Positions 15,853 through 23,659 of a stretch of 64,000 bases of DNA are shown one piece after another. The position numbers and the translations under genes were made by a program. The notes under the pieces are model-generated. The model was not told where the DNA came from. It saw nothing but the letters and a program-made list of their open reading frames with translations, and did no database searches. Positions within the stretch are counted from its first letter, which is position 1. Each line of letters opens with the position of its first letter. The stretch is from Bin87 sp965204905 (GTDB taxonomy: Bacteria > Chloroflexota > Dehalococcoidia > Lucifugimonadales > UBA3495), in contig OZ242042.1 in NCBI GenBank assembly GCA_965204905.1, positions 2,232,001 through 2,296,000 on the forward strand. The letters are read 5' to 3'.

Positions 15853-16301
15853 TGGCTTCGGACCTGAGCGACCTTTACCAGGAAATTTTGCTGGAGCACA
15901 ACCGGAGGCCGCGGAACTTCAAGACGCTGGACGACCCTACGCACCAGGCCGACGGGTTCAACCCGCTGTGCGGAGACCAGATTTCGCTGCAACTGAAAGT
16001 AGGCGACGACAAGGTAAACGACGTGGGGTTCCAGGGGCACGGCTGCGCGATCAGCAGGGCGTCGGCGTCGCTGCTGACCCAGGCGGTGAAGGGGGCGACG
16101 TCGGACGAAACGATGGCGATGTTTGACGAGTTTCACAAGATGCTGACGGAGCCGGACGCCGAGCTGGACATCGACCTGCTGGGCGACCTTGAGATGCTGG
16201 CCGGCGTGATTGCGTATCCGACACGCATCAAGTGCGCTATATTGGCGTGGCATACGCTGAAAGCGGCGATGGATGGCGAGAACGTCGCTACCACCGAGTG
16301 A
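15852..16301 (+). CDS. sufU: Sulfur-transfer protein SufU, copy 1
   Basis: Zinc-dependent sulfur acceptor for SufS in Gram-positive-type SUF systems, 149 residues. The three conserved cysteines are all present, in NPLCGDQ, HGCAISRASAS and RIKCAILAW, along with the CGD aspartate. The ATG shares one base with the sufS stop. A second SufU-like gene lies 56 bases downstream. Confidence 0.93.
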   Translation: MASDLSDLYQEILLEHNRRPRNFKTLDDPTHQADGFNPLCGDQISLQLKVGDDKVNDVGFQGHGCAISRASASLLTQAVKGATSDETMAMFDEFHKMLTEPDAELDIDLLGDLEMLAGVIAYPTRIKCAILAWHTLKAAMDGENVATTE

Positions 16302-16357
16302 GCCACTGCCATTAATTCGCCGTTCCGGCTTTCGGCGGAATCCAGGCCCGGCAAACC

Positions 16358-16825
16358 ATGTCCTCGCTCCCTGACAACCCGGACGCCTTGTACGGCGACG
16401 TTATCATGGAGCACTACCGGAGTCCCCGGCACCGGCGGCGGCTGGAGCGCCCGGACGCGGAGGCGGAGGAATTCAACCCCTTTTGCGGGGACCGGGCGAA
16501 TCTGCAATTGCAACTGGCGCAGGCGGCGAGCAAGGACGCGGTGATTGCGGGGGTGAGCGCGGTTGCGGAAGGTTGCAGCATCATACAGGCTTCGGCGTCG
16601 CTGCTGGCCGACGGCGTTCACGGGCGGACGGTGGATGAGGCGAGCGACCTGTCGCAGTTGTTCCGGGACCTGATGCAAGGGAAACCGCTGCCTCCGGTGG
16701 CGCTGGAGGAACTGGGGGAGTTGAGCGCGTTAGAGGTGGTGCGGCAATATCCGGTGCGGATCAAGTGCGCGCTACTGCCCTGGGTGGCGCTGGAAGAAGG
16801 GCTGCGGCGCCTGCGACGAGGATAG
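16358..16825 (+). CDS. SufU-like protein, copy 2
   Basis: 155 residues, a diverged tandem paralogue of the preceding SufU. It keeps every ligand: NPFCGDR, EGCSIIQASAS and RIKCALLPW. It differs in the middle (TVDEASDLSQLFRDLMQG) and C-terminus. It may be a second sulfur acceptor, a scaffold, or an adaptor for a different client. The spacer before it holds a small inverted repeat resembling a degraded dispersed repeat. The converging gene starts 8 bases beyond its stop, with no visible terminator. Confidence 0.85.
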   Translation: MSSLPDNPDALYGDVIMEHYRSPRHRRRLERPDAEAEEFNPFCGDRANLQLQLAQAASKDAVIAGVSAVAEGCSIIQASASLLADGVHGRTVDEASDLSQLFRDLMQGKPLPPVALEELGELSALEVVRQYPVRIKCALLPWVALEEGLRRLRRG

Positions 16826-16832
16826 GTTGGCG

Positions 16833-17720
16833 TCAATTGGCGGGCGGGGGCGCTGACGCCGGTGCTTCGGAAAGGATTTCCAGCAGGCGGTATCCGTATT
16901 TTGAGGTCTCTGGCGGCGTGACGGAAACGCCGGGCATCAGGTCGTACTTCTCAACGCGGAGGGTGTATTCGTAGCCATGCGCCCGGGCGAAGTCTTCAAT
17001 GTTGCCGTAGTAGGGTTGGCCGTTGACGACGATGCAGGCGGCGGTGATCGGGGCGTTATCGCGGCACTGCACTCGCCAGGGGCCGACGGAGATTTCTTCG
17101 GTGACACCCTCGGCGGGAGTTTCGGAGAGAACTTCGACCAACCGACGGGAGCCGTCCGGGAACCGTTCGTAGCGGATGAGGTAGTCGTAGCCGCCGCGAA
17201 AATCGAACCGGGATATGGCGCCGCGCTCAGGCTGGGCGTTGATGAGCAGGCATAGCTCGTCCGAATAGGGGCAGGCGACACGGGCGGGCGCGACCGTCGC
17301 GTCGATTATTTCGCCGGATACTCGGGTTTTGGATATTTCCTCGATGAGCCGGTGACCGTATCGGCCGGCATCCTGCGGCGGTTCAGCTTGGCCGGGGAAG
17401 GCGTCGTAGCGCTCGATGCGGAGGCGATATTCGTAGCCGGGCTCGTGGGTGAATCCGTCGATTTCATCGTAGAAAAACTGACCGTCAACCACCAGGCACA
17501 TGCGGCGGTAGGGTCCGTAGCATTCCTGGCGGGCGGGGCCAACGGTTATTTCCAGGGTATCGCTGACGCTCTCCGCGGTTGGAGCAACGGCCAATGCCGG
17601 CTTTTCGTCCACGTGATCCGTTGACGAGCCGGTGCAAGCGAAGGCCGCAATGAAGGCGGCCAATGCCACCGCGAATAGCGCGAGGTTGCGGTTCTGGGCT
17701 ACCGGGAAAGGCAGAGTCAC
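16833..17720 (-). CDS. Lipoprotein with three DUF4377-like repeats
   Basis: 295 residues from a GTG start that overlaps the DinB stop (GTGA). The N-terminus is a signal peptide, with the hydrophobic run LALFAVALAAFIAAFAC ending at a lipobox-like Cys near residue 28. Three similar modules of about 70-80 residues follow. Each begins with a VGPxRxxC or VAPARVAC motif, has a second Cys in CLVV, CLLI or CIVV, and contains a GxxYxLR or GYDYLIRYE strand, matching DUF4377. The second module is shorter. Probably anchored on the outer face of the membrane; function unknown. A start further upstream would overlap DinB extensively and give no sensible protein. Confidence 0.72.
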   Translation of the reverse strand: MTLPFPVAQNRNLALFAVALAAFIAAFACTGSSTDHVDEKPALAVAPTAESVSDTLEITVGPARQECYGPYRRMCLVVDGQFFYDEIDGFTHEPGYEYRLRIERYDAFPGQAEPPQDAGRYGHRLIEEISKTRVSGEIIDATVAPARVACPYSDELCLLINAQPERGAISRFDFRGGYDYLIRYERFPDGSRRLVEVLSETPAEGVTEEISVGPWRVQCRDNAPITAACIVVNGQPYYGNIEDFARAHGYEYTLRVEKYDLMPGVSVTPPETSKYGYRLLEILSEAPASAPPPAN

Positions 17721-18217
17721 TTGCCCTGGAGGCCGCGCAGGTAGGCGATGTGGCCGACGTGCTGGTACATCTCGCCGATGATCTGGCGGAACATTGCGCC
17801 GAGGGACATTTCGGGGCGACGTTCGCGGGGGACGGTTTCCATGTCCTCGGGGGTGAGGGTTTGAAGGTAAGCCAGAGTGCTGGCACGGACGGCGGCGCGG
17901 TAGTGGAGGAACTGGGCAAGGTCGATGGCAGGGAAGTTGTTGACCTGTTCGGCAGTGTGGCCGAAACCGTTGTCGCGGGAGGGCAGGCCGAACTTCTCGT
18001 GCCATCCTTCGGTTTCCCACAGCTCGGTCTGGAACTGGGCGAAGAACTGGATCCACATGTCTTCCACTCGGACCATGTGCCAGAGGATCCAGCCGATGGA
18101 GTTGGCGTCCGGGGCAGGCTGCCAGGCCAATTCGGCGGGGGTTAGGCCGTCCAGGGCATCCAAGAGGAAGCCGTCTTCCTTGTCCAGTGCGTCGATGATG
18201 AATTCGTTAAGCGTCAC
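17717..18217 (-). CDS. DinB family protein
   Basis: 166 residues, four-helix-bundle fold of the DinB/DUF664 (bacillithiol/mycothiol transferase-like) superfamily. Candidate metal-binding histidines lie in WILWHMVRVEDMW (about residues 43-55) and GEMYQHVGHIAYLRG near the end. Many members use a divalent metal for thiol-dependent detoxification, but the substrate here is unknown. The gene lies between ferritin and the lipoprotein and is likely cotranscribed with both. Confidence 0.85.
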   Translation of the reverse strand: MTLNEFIIDALDKEDGFLLDALDGLTPAELAWQPAPDANSIGWILWHMVRVEDMWIQFFAQFQTELWETEGWHEKFGLPSRDNGFGHTAEQVNNFPAIDLAQFLHYRAAVRASTLAYLQTLTPEDMETVPRERRPEMSLGAMFRQIIGEMYQHVGHIAYLRGLQGK

Positions 18218-18228
18218 GGCAGGTCTCC

Positions 18229-18753
18229 TCAGGCGGTGACTTCGGTGGCGATGGGGGAGGCGGCAGGACGGGCGCCCATTTCGCGGTCAAGCAGCAAGAG
18301 GGCGTCGCTGCGGCCCTTTACCATCTCCAGCGCGGCGATGACATCCCGGGCGGTTTTCTCCTCTTCCACCTGTTCGGTGATGAACCATTGGAGCATGATC
18401 TGGGAGGCATAGTCGCTGGCCTTGACAGCCACGCCGTAGAGGTCATTGATGAGGACGGACACGTGCTGCTCGTGGGCGAGGGTCTGCCGCATCACGTCCT
18501 CGACGGAGTCGTATTCGATGGGCGGCTGTTCGATGGGGAGCAGCGTTACGCGGCTGTCGCGGTCCTGTAGATAGTCCACGAACTTCATGGCGTGGGTGTA
18601 CTCTTCTTGGCTCTGGATGCGCATCCAGTGGGCGAAGCCGGGCAGGTCGATGGAGTCGCAGTAGGTGGACATGGAGAGGTAGAGGTAGGAAGAGTACAGT
18701 TCGGCGTTGATGTGCCGGTTGATGGCATCCTGCAAGGCAGAATCTACGGGCAT
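18229..18753 (-). CDS. Ferritin
   Basis: Iron-storage ferritin of the non-haem bacterial type, 174 residues. The ferroxidase ligands are visible: Glu in INAELYSSYLYLS (near residue 17), Glu and His in QSQEEYTHAMKF (about 50-53), a Glu in LAHEQHVSV, and Gln in EQVEEEKTARDV. It is cytoplasmic and assembles as a 24-mer in the family. It stores iron near the suf operon, which is a sensible but unproven functional link. DinB follows 11 bases downstream. Confidence 0.93.
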   Translation of the reverse strand: MPVDSALQDAINRHINAELYSSYLYLSMSTYCDSIDLPGFAHWMRIQSQEEYTHAMKFVDYLQDRDSRVTLLPIEQPPIEYDSVEDVMRQTLAHEQHVSVLINDLYGVAVKASDYASQIMLQWFITEQVEEEKTARDVIAALEMVKGRSDALLLLDREMGARPAASPIATEVTA

Positions 18754-18773
18754 TTTGGGTCTCCTAAGGTTTT

Positions 18774-18806
18774 ACTGGATTCCCACTTTCGCGGGAATGA
18801 CGGGGG
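18774..18806. repeat. Dispersed repeat family R1, copy 1
   Basis: Element ACTGGATTCCC-ACTTTCGCGGGAATGACG with inverted arms around a CTTTCG core, followed by a partial tail copy (GCGGGAATGACG, 18811-18822). It has one base change from the consensus at 49318. It lies between the ferritin start and the hydrolase stop. Confidence 0.8.
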
Positions 18807-18829
18807 TGGCGCGGGAATGACGACTCGAG

Positions 18830-19624
18830 CTAGTCGTGGAGGAAGCCGAGGACGCTATCGAAGAAGGCGTCGGGGCATTCGAGTTGGGGGATGTGGCCGC
18901 ACTCCGGGATTACGGTCAGGGTGGCGTTGGGCAGCAGGTCGCGGAAGGCCGCGCCGTATTCCGGCGGGATCACTTGGTCGGAATCGCCCCACACCACCAG
19001 CGTTGGCATGGTGATGCGGTGGGCGCGCTTGGTGAGGCCGCGCTCGGGGATGGGCCAGGTGAACTTGGCGACGGATTGCAGGGTCTGGATCCGGTCCAGG
19101 GTATATTCCAGCCTGGCCTCCGGCTCGGTGGGTTGAGCGACGTAGGCATGGGCCAGTTCGCTTTCCGGGTCGTGCCAGAGCATTTGGCGGCGTTCGTCGG
19201 GAGTGAGGATGAAGAAGTCGGCGACGGGTTTGTCTTCGAGCCAAAGGCCGAGGGAATTGACGAGCACCAGACGCCCGATGCGGTCGGGGCGGTGGGCGGC
19301 CAACTCGGCGGCGCAGAATCCGCCGTAAGAATGGCCTACCAAGTGGCATTTTTCGATGCCTAAAGCGTCGAGAAATTCCTCGAAGAATTGCACGAGGTCC
19401 CAGAGATCGTCGAGGTTGTTCAGCCCGGTGGAATTAGCGACTCCCGGATGCGCGGGGGCGTAAACGTGGTAATCCTGGGCGAGTCTATCCAGGAAATCGG
19501 GCCAACCGGCGTATCCGCCGGCGCCGTGCAGATAGACCAGCGGGTCGCCAGAACCGCCTTCGGCAACCTGGACGTTGAACATACCGTTGCGGACGGAAAC
19601 CATCCGCTCAACATGGGAAACCAT
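18830..19624 (-). CDS. Alpha/beta hydrolase
   Basis: 264 residues, a soluble alpha/beta-hydrolase. The oxyanion segment is LHGAGGYAG, the nucleophile Ser lies in GHSYGG, Asp in VWGDSDQV and His in PECGHIPQ form the triad. It is a clear paralogue of the hydrolase at 34093 (both share GGSGDPL, LHGAGG and a W/Y-HDP motif). The ATG at 19624 is preferred over 19645, because GAGGTGA precedes it at the right distance. An esterase or C-C-bond hydrolase role in breakdown of organic matter is plausible, but no substrate can be named. Confidence 0.85.
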   Translation of the reverse strand: MVSHVERMVSVRNGMFNVQVAEGGSGDPLVYLHGAGGYAGWPDFLDRLAQDYHVYAPAHPGVANSTGLNNLDDLWDLVQFFEEFLDALGIEKCHLVGHSYGGFCAAELAAHRPDRIGRLVLVNSLGLWLEDKPVADFFILTPDERRQMLWHDPESELAHAYVAQPTEPEARLEYTLDRIQTLQSVAKFTWPIPERGLTKRAHRITMPTLVVWGDSDQVIPPEYGAAFRDLLPNATLTVIPECGHIPQLECPDAFFDSVLGFLHD

Positions 19625-19734
19625 CGGGGCATCACCTCGAATCAATCAGAGGAATTGAGCACCACCCGGAGGTTGTCAATCTCCAGTATGAGGGCGCGTA
19701 AAGGATACCATAGACGGTATGATTTCCGTCCCGG

Positions 19735-19793
19735 AAGCTCATGGAGCGGCGGGCTCATGGTTCGACAGGCTCACCATGAGCGGGATGACGGGA
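19735..19793. repeat. Dispersed GCTCATGG...CCATGAGC repeat
   Basis: Inverted arms GCTCATGG (19753-19760) and CCATGAGC (19774-19781) flank TTCGACAGGCTCA, with a preceding partial copy. A common intergenic repeat type in bacterial genomes. It ends with GGGATGACGGG, like the R1 family tail. Confidence 0.6.
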
Positions 19794-19827
19794 TCAGGAT
19801 AAGGGAAGCCGCGTGAACGTGGAGATG

Positions 19828-20838
19828 TCAGTATTCGAGCATTATGCGCTGAAGTTCGGCCGGGTCGGAAGTCACCGTTAATCCGAGCATCAACAGGATG
19901 CGCGCTTTTTTGGGATGCAGGTTGTCGGCTACTATGTAGCCGTCCTCGGTGAAGCGGCGGGTTTGCAGCACTCGGCCGGTGCCCACGTGGGTGGAGATCA
20001 CCACGGGCACACTCGCGGCGATGGCGCGGCGCAGGGCTGACATGAAGGGAGATGGTGAACCCCCGCTGCCCAAGCCGGCGGCGACAATGCCCTTTACGCC
20101 GGCTTCCACGAGAGCGTCAACGACGGTCCCATTGACACCGGCGTAGGCGTAGGCGATGTCAATCTGGGGCAATTCCTGGACGTTGGAGAGATCAAACTCC
20201 GAATCCGCAGTGTGCTTGCGCTCGGGCTTGCGGTAGTAGATCACGGCGCCGTCGGAGTCGGCATAACCCAGGAAACCCATGTGGCCAGACTGGAAGGTTT
20301 CCACGCGGTAGGAGTCGGTTTTGGTGACGTCGCGAGCGGACTGAATTTCGTTGTTGAGCACGACCAGAGCGCCACGTCCCACCGAGTTGGCAGAGGCCGC
20401 GATGCGAATGGCGTCCAGCAGGTTGTTATCGGCGTCCGTGCCCATGGCAGACGGCGGACGCATGGCGCCGGTTACAACGACGGGCCTTGGGTCTCGAACG
20501 GTCAGGTTCAGGAAGTAGGCCGTTTCTTCCAAGGTCGCAGTACCGTGAGTTACGGCTACGCCGGCTGCGGACGGGTCGGAGGCGAAAGCCTCGTTGATTC
20601 GGTTGGCCAACGTGATCCAGTGCTCTGGGTAAACCTCAGTGCTGCCGACATTGATGACCTGCTCGGGCAGGACTTCGACGAGAGACTCGGCTTCCGGGAC
20701 ACGGGCGAGCATCTCCTGGATGGTGAGTTGGCGTCCCCGGTAGCTGTAGTTAGCGAAGTCGGTGCGGCTTTCACCGACAAAGGAGATGGTGCCTCCGGTG
20801 CCGAATAGATACACGCGAGGCAATTTTTCGTATGTCAA
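19828..20838 (-). CDS. L-asparaginase-like amidohydrolase
   Basis: Hydrolyses asparagine or a similar amide to the acid and ammonia, 336 residues; no signal peptide, so cytoplasmic. The first threonine motif is intact (FGTGGTI, about residues 12-18), and the basic residue sits in SARDVTKT. The second motif reads HGTATLEETAYFL; the usual form is HGTDTMEE, so the Asp that binds the substrate amine and supports catalysis is Ala here. Activity or substrate may therefore differ from classical asparaginases. It is divergent from ftsH. Confidence 0.88.
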   Translation of the reverse strand: MTYEKLPRVYLFGTGGTISFVGESRTDFANYSYRGRQLTIQEMLARVPEAESLVEVLPEQVINVGSTEVYPEHWITLANRINEAFASDPSAAGVAVTHGTATLEETAYFLNLTVRDPRPVVVTGAMRPPSAMGTDADNNLLDAIRIAASANSVGRGALVVLNNEIQSARDVTKTDSYRVETFQSGHMGFLGYADSDGAVIYYRKPERKHTADSEFDLSNVQELPQIDIAYAYAGVNGTVVDALVEAGVKGIVAAGLGSGGSPSPFMSALRRAIAASVPVVISTHVGTGRVLQTRRFTEDGYIVADNLHPKKARILLMLGLTVTSDPAELQRIMLEY

Positions 20839-20912
20839 GGTGAGTCCTCCTGATATGGATGGGCCGGCGAAATTGCGGAATTCGCAATGCGAAGTTCGCT
20901 TCGCAAGGGGTT

Positions 20913-20941
20913 TTGCAATTTGGCAGGTGCGCCGCTAATAT
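20913..20941 (+). promoter_or_regulatory. ftsH promoter
   Basis: TTGCAA (20913-20918), 17 bp, TAATAT (20936-20941), 68 bases before the ATG. Confidence 0.6.
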
Positions 20942-20955
20942 AGTAATCTAAAATG

Positions 20956-20984
20956 CGGCCATTGTTCGTGAAAACGAATGGCCG
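20956..20984 (+). other. ftsH leader hairpin with a GAAA tetraloop
   Basis: Arms CGGCCA (20956-20961) plus TTCGT (20965-20969) pair with ACGAA (20974-20978) plus TGGCCG (20979-20984). The closing loop is GAAA, a GNRA tetraloop, and three unpaired bases (TTG) bulge on the 5' side. It lies within the predicted ftsH leader. Possible RNA-level control of a heat/stress-related protease; no U-run, so not a terminator. Confidence 0.5.
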
Positions 20985-21008
20985 AAATACCCACTGCGCA
21001 GGTACTTT

Positions 21009-22991
21009 ATGACCAACAATCGCTGGGTTCGCAACAGCCTGATCTACCTCCTGATCATCATCGGCGTCATTGTAATCTTCTATACGCTGATTCCCAGTTT
21101 TGGGAGCAGCGAGCCGATGTCGCTGAAACAGGTGCTGGATCAATCCCGCGGCGGACAGATCAAGCAGATCATCGTGGACGGGGAGAAATTGACCGTCATA
21201 CCGCACTCCGGCAACAGCGGTGAGATGGTGAAGTACACCAGCCGGATCGGTAAAAACACCGATCTGATCCAGCTACTGGCGGATCACGGCGCGCTGGACG
21301 GACCAATGGCGCCGGACGTGGAATACAAGGGCTCCAGCGGATTTGGGAGCGTATTCGGGATACTGCTTAACTTCCTGCCGTTGATTTTCTTCGGCGGGTT
21401 AATCCTGCTGATGATGCGCCAAGCGCAGGGGTCTAACAACCAGACCATGAGCTTCGGGAGGAGCCGAGCCCGCATGATGCCGTTCAACCGGCCGTCGGTT
21501 ACGTTCAACGACGTGGCCGGAGTTGATGAAGCGAAGGCGGAACTGGAGGAAGTCGTCGATTTCCTGAAGTATCCGGAGCGCTTCCTTCAGTTGGGCGCCA
21601 GGATCCCCAAGGGCGTTCTGCTGGTAGGGCCGCCGGGCACGGGTAAAACTTTGCTGGCGCGGGCAGTCGCCGGGGAGGCGGGGGTCCCGTTCTTCCACAT
21701 TTCGGGAAGCGAGTTCGTGGAAATGTTCGTGGGCGTAGGCGCCGCGCGAGTGCGAGACCTGTTCGAGCAGGCGAAGCGCAACGCGCCGTGCATCATGTTT
21801 GTAGATGAAATTGACGCCGTGGGCCGTCATAGAGGCGCCGGCCTCGGCGGAGGACACGACGAACGCGAGCAGACGCTGAACCAGATCCTGGTGGAAATGG
21901 ACGGGTTCGAGACGAACACCAACATCATCGTTATTGCCGCCACGAACCGACCGGACATCCTTGACCCGGCGCTGCTACGCCCGGGCCGATTCGACCGACG
22001 GGTCACCCTGGATCTGCCGGACGTGTTGGGGCGTGAGGCGATCTTGAAAGTCCACGTGGCCGGCAAGCCCCTGTCTTCGGAAATCAAGATTGACGTGGTG
22101 GCGCGGGAGACGCCAGGATTCAGCGGAGCAGACCTGTCCAACCTGGTGAACGAAGCAGCGCTGTTGGCAGCCCGCAAAAACCAGTCAAACATTTTCATGC
22201 AGGACTTTGAGGAAGCAATTGAGCGCGTAATAGCAGGACCGGAACGCAAGAGCAGGGTCATCAACCAGCGTGAGAAGGAAATGACCGCGTACCACGAAGC
22301 GGGCCACGCGCTAGTAGCATGGCACCTGCCACACGCCGACCGCGTGCATAAGATCAGCATCGTGTCGCGGGGCAACATGGGTGGACACACGACGTTGCTG
22401 CCCGAGGAAGATCGATATCTCTGGACCAAGAACCAGTTCCAGGACATGCTGGCAGTAATGATGGGTGGGCGTGTCGCCGAGGAGTTGATTTTCGACGAGG
22501 TTACAACGGGCGCCAGCAATGACATTGAGCGGGCGACCAAAACGGCGTTGGGGATGGTGAAAAGGTACGGGATGTCAGCAAGCCTGGGGCCCAGGACCTT
22601 TGGCAAGCGCGAGGAGCTGGTGTTCCTGGGGCGGGAGTTGAACGAGGAACGCGACTACGGCGACAAGATCGCCGAAGAAATCGACGTGGAAGTGCGGCAC
22701 CTGATACACAGCGCGTATCGCCAGGCCCAAGAGGTGTTGATTGACTACAAGCCCAAGTTGGTGCAGGTGGCCGAATACCTGATTGAGCACGAAGCCATTT
22801 CGGGCGATGCGCTGGTGGGGCTATTCAACGATGACCTGCCGGGGACGGAGCTGGAACCGGTGGAACCTACCCCGGCACCGCAGTCGCCCTACGCGCCACC
22901 GGCGCCACCGGTGAACCAGAGTGATCCGTTGCCGAACCCGGCGCCGTCGTTTGCGAGCACGAGCGCCAGCGGTCCCATTGCGGACGATTGA
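21009..22991 (+). CDS. ftsH: ATP-dependent zinc metalloprotease FtsH
   Basis: Membrane-bound AAA+ protease that degrades misfolded and regulatory membrane proteins, 660 residues. Domains in order: a membrane span near residues 10-30, a periplasmic segment, a second span (about 112-140, FGILLNFLPLIFFGGLILL), Walker A GPPGTGKT (207-214), Walker B IMFVDEIDAVGR, and the zinc site HEAGH (429-433). A Pro-rich tail of about 50 residues ends the protein. HflK and HflC, its known regulators, are encoded 0.7 kb downstream after one opposite-strand gene. The ribosome site is weak. Confidence 0.97.
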   Translation: MTNNRWVRNSLIYLLIIIGVIVIFYTLIPSFGSSEPMSLKQVLDQSRGGQIKQIIVDGEKLTVIPHSGNSGEMVKYTSRIGKNTDLIQLLADHGALDGPMAPDVEYKGSSGFGSVFGILLNFLPLIFFGGLILLMMRQAQGSNNQTMSFGRSRARMMPFNRPSVTFNDVAGVDEAKAELEEVVDFLKYPERFLQLGARIPKGVLLVGPPGTGKTLLARAVAGEAGVPFFHISGSEFVEMFVGVGAARVRDLFEQAKRNAPCIMFVDEIDAVGRHRGAGLGGGHDEREQTLNQILVEMDGFETNTNIIVIAATNRPDILDPALLRPGRFDRRVTLDLPDVLGREAILKVHVAGKPLSSEIKIDVVARETPGFSGADLSNLVNEAALLAARKNQSNIFMQDFEEAIERVIAGPERKSRVINQREKEMTAYHEAGHALVAWHLPHADRVHKISIVSRGNMGGHTTLLPEEDRYLWTKNQFQDMLAVMMGGRVAEELIFDEVTTGASNDIERATKTALGMVKRYGMSASLGPRTFGKREELVFLGRELNEERDYGDKIAEEIDVEVRHLIHSAYRQAQEVLIDYKPKLVQVAEYLIEHEAISGDALVGLFNDDLPGTELEPVEPTPAPQSPYAPPAPPVNQSDPLPNPAPSFASTSASGPIADD

Positions 22992-23017
22992 TCACCACGC
23001 AACTCGAACGCTGTATC

Positions 23018-23046
23018 GTAGGGGCGGGTTTGAAACCCGCCCCTAC
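23018..23046. repeat. Perfect 29-bp palindrome downstream of ftsH
   Basis: Arms GTAGGGGCGGGTTT and AAACCCGCCCCTAC with a single G centre (14 bp each). Related elements occur at 23081, 27411 and 34940. It could act as a terminator-like structure for ftsH, although a U-run is absent. Confidence 0.75.
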
Positions 23047-23080
23047 AACGTTTACCAGTTGAGGCCGTTAGGTAACTTAC

Positions 23081-23106
23081 GTAGGGGCGAATGGCAATGC
23101 GCCTCT
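23081..23106. repeat. Partial copy of the GTAGGGGCG repeat
   Basis: A second, imperfect copy of the neighbouring palindrome (GTAGGGGCGAATGGCAATGC and GCCTCT). It runs into the end of the opposite-strand small gene. Confidence 0.5.
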
Positions 23107-23443
23107 AAGCGGGGCTGGCGCTGATCCCATCGCCTTCGGTCTCGGAGTCGAGGGGAAGGCTGCGGTAGTAGAGGCCCCATTGCTGCAGCAGCGATTCAAC
23201 CCGCGGGTCTTTGAGGGCGATAAGCTCGCGGAAGAAACCGGCAATGGCATGGGCGGGACGGAGTTCATCGCTGCATACCCAACTTCGGTCGCCGGGTACG
23301 GCGTAGATGAGGCCACTCTGGTGTGGGCAAGTCACCTGCACGCGGGCCATTTCTTCGCCAGTCTTGACGGTGATGCCCTGGGGATGGGGTGGGGAGTCGG
23401 AGGGATTGGATGAGAGTTGTAAGGGCGTAGTCATGGTGTTCAC
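23105..23443 (-). CDS. Uncharacterised 112-residue protein
   Basis: Not recognised. It is cytoplasmic with a Pro/Ser-rich N-terminus, then a short region VTCPHQSGLIYAVPG with a second Cys in WVCSDEL, a helical AHAIAGFFRELIAL and a final acidic tail. The Cys-Pro-His/Cys spacing could bind a metal, but this is not diagnostic. It sits alone, opposed to ftsH and hflK, and its end overlaps a dispersed repeat. The initiator could be the ATG three codons in (MTTPL). Confidence 0.55.
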   Translation of the reverse strand: MNTMTTPLQLSSNPSDSPPHPQGITVKTGEEMARVQVTCPHQSGLIYAVPGDRSWVCSDELRPAHAIAGFFRELIALKDPRVESLLQQWGLYYRSLPLDSETEGDGISASPA

Positions 23444-23534
23444 CAGTCAAACACTGACGCAATCGAGATGTCGGGAAGTGGCAATATGCCGAGAATGGCA
23501 GCGCGGTGATTATAAACCATCGACGTGACGATGG

Positions 23535-23543
23535 TGTTATACT
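23535..23543 (+). promoter_or_regulatory. Extended -10 promoter for hflKC
   Basis: TGTTATACT, an extended -10 with one change from TATAAT. No -35 hexamer is recognisable. The leader to hflK would be about 110 bases. Confidence 0.45.
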
Positions 23544-23659
23544 GTCTCGGCTACGGTTGAGCGACGCATCGCACACGCAAGCTGTGACATGATCCGTAAC
23601 CGAAGCAAGGACGATACCTAAATCAACCCACGCCCCCAATCATAAAAGGATCTGCATCC

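Noticed and set aside
17717..18056. A long N-terminal extension of the DUF4377 lipoprotein up to an ATG at 18056
   Set aside because: It would lie entirely within the DinB gene in another frame. The GTG at 17720 gives a proper signal peptide.
20931..21008. Possible riboswitch before ftsH
   Set aside because: Only one hairpin is present, and it matches no known metabolite-sensing fold that I can recognise.
22921..23124. Small plus-strand frame after ftsH
   Set aside because: It runs through the palindromic repeats and overlaps the ftsH tail in another frame.
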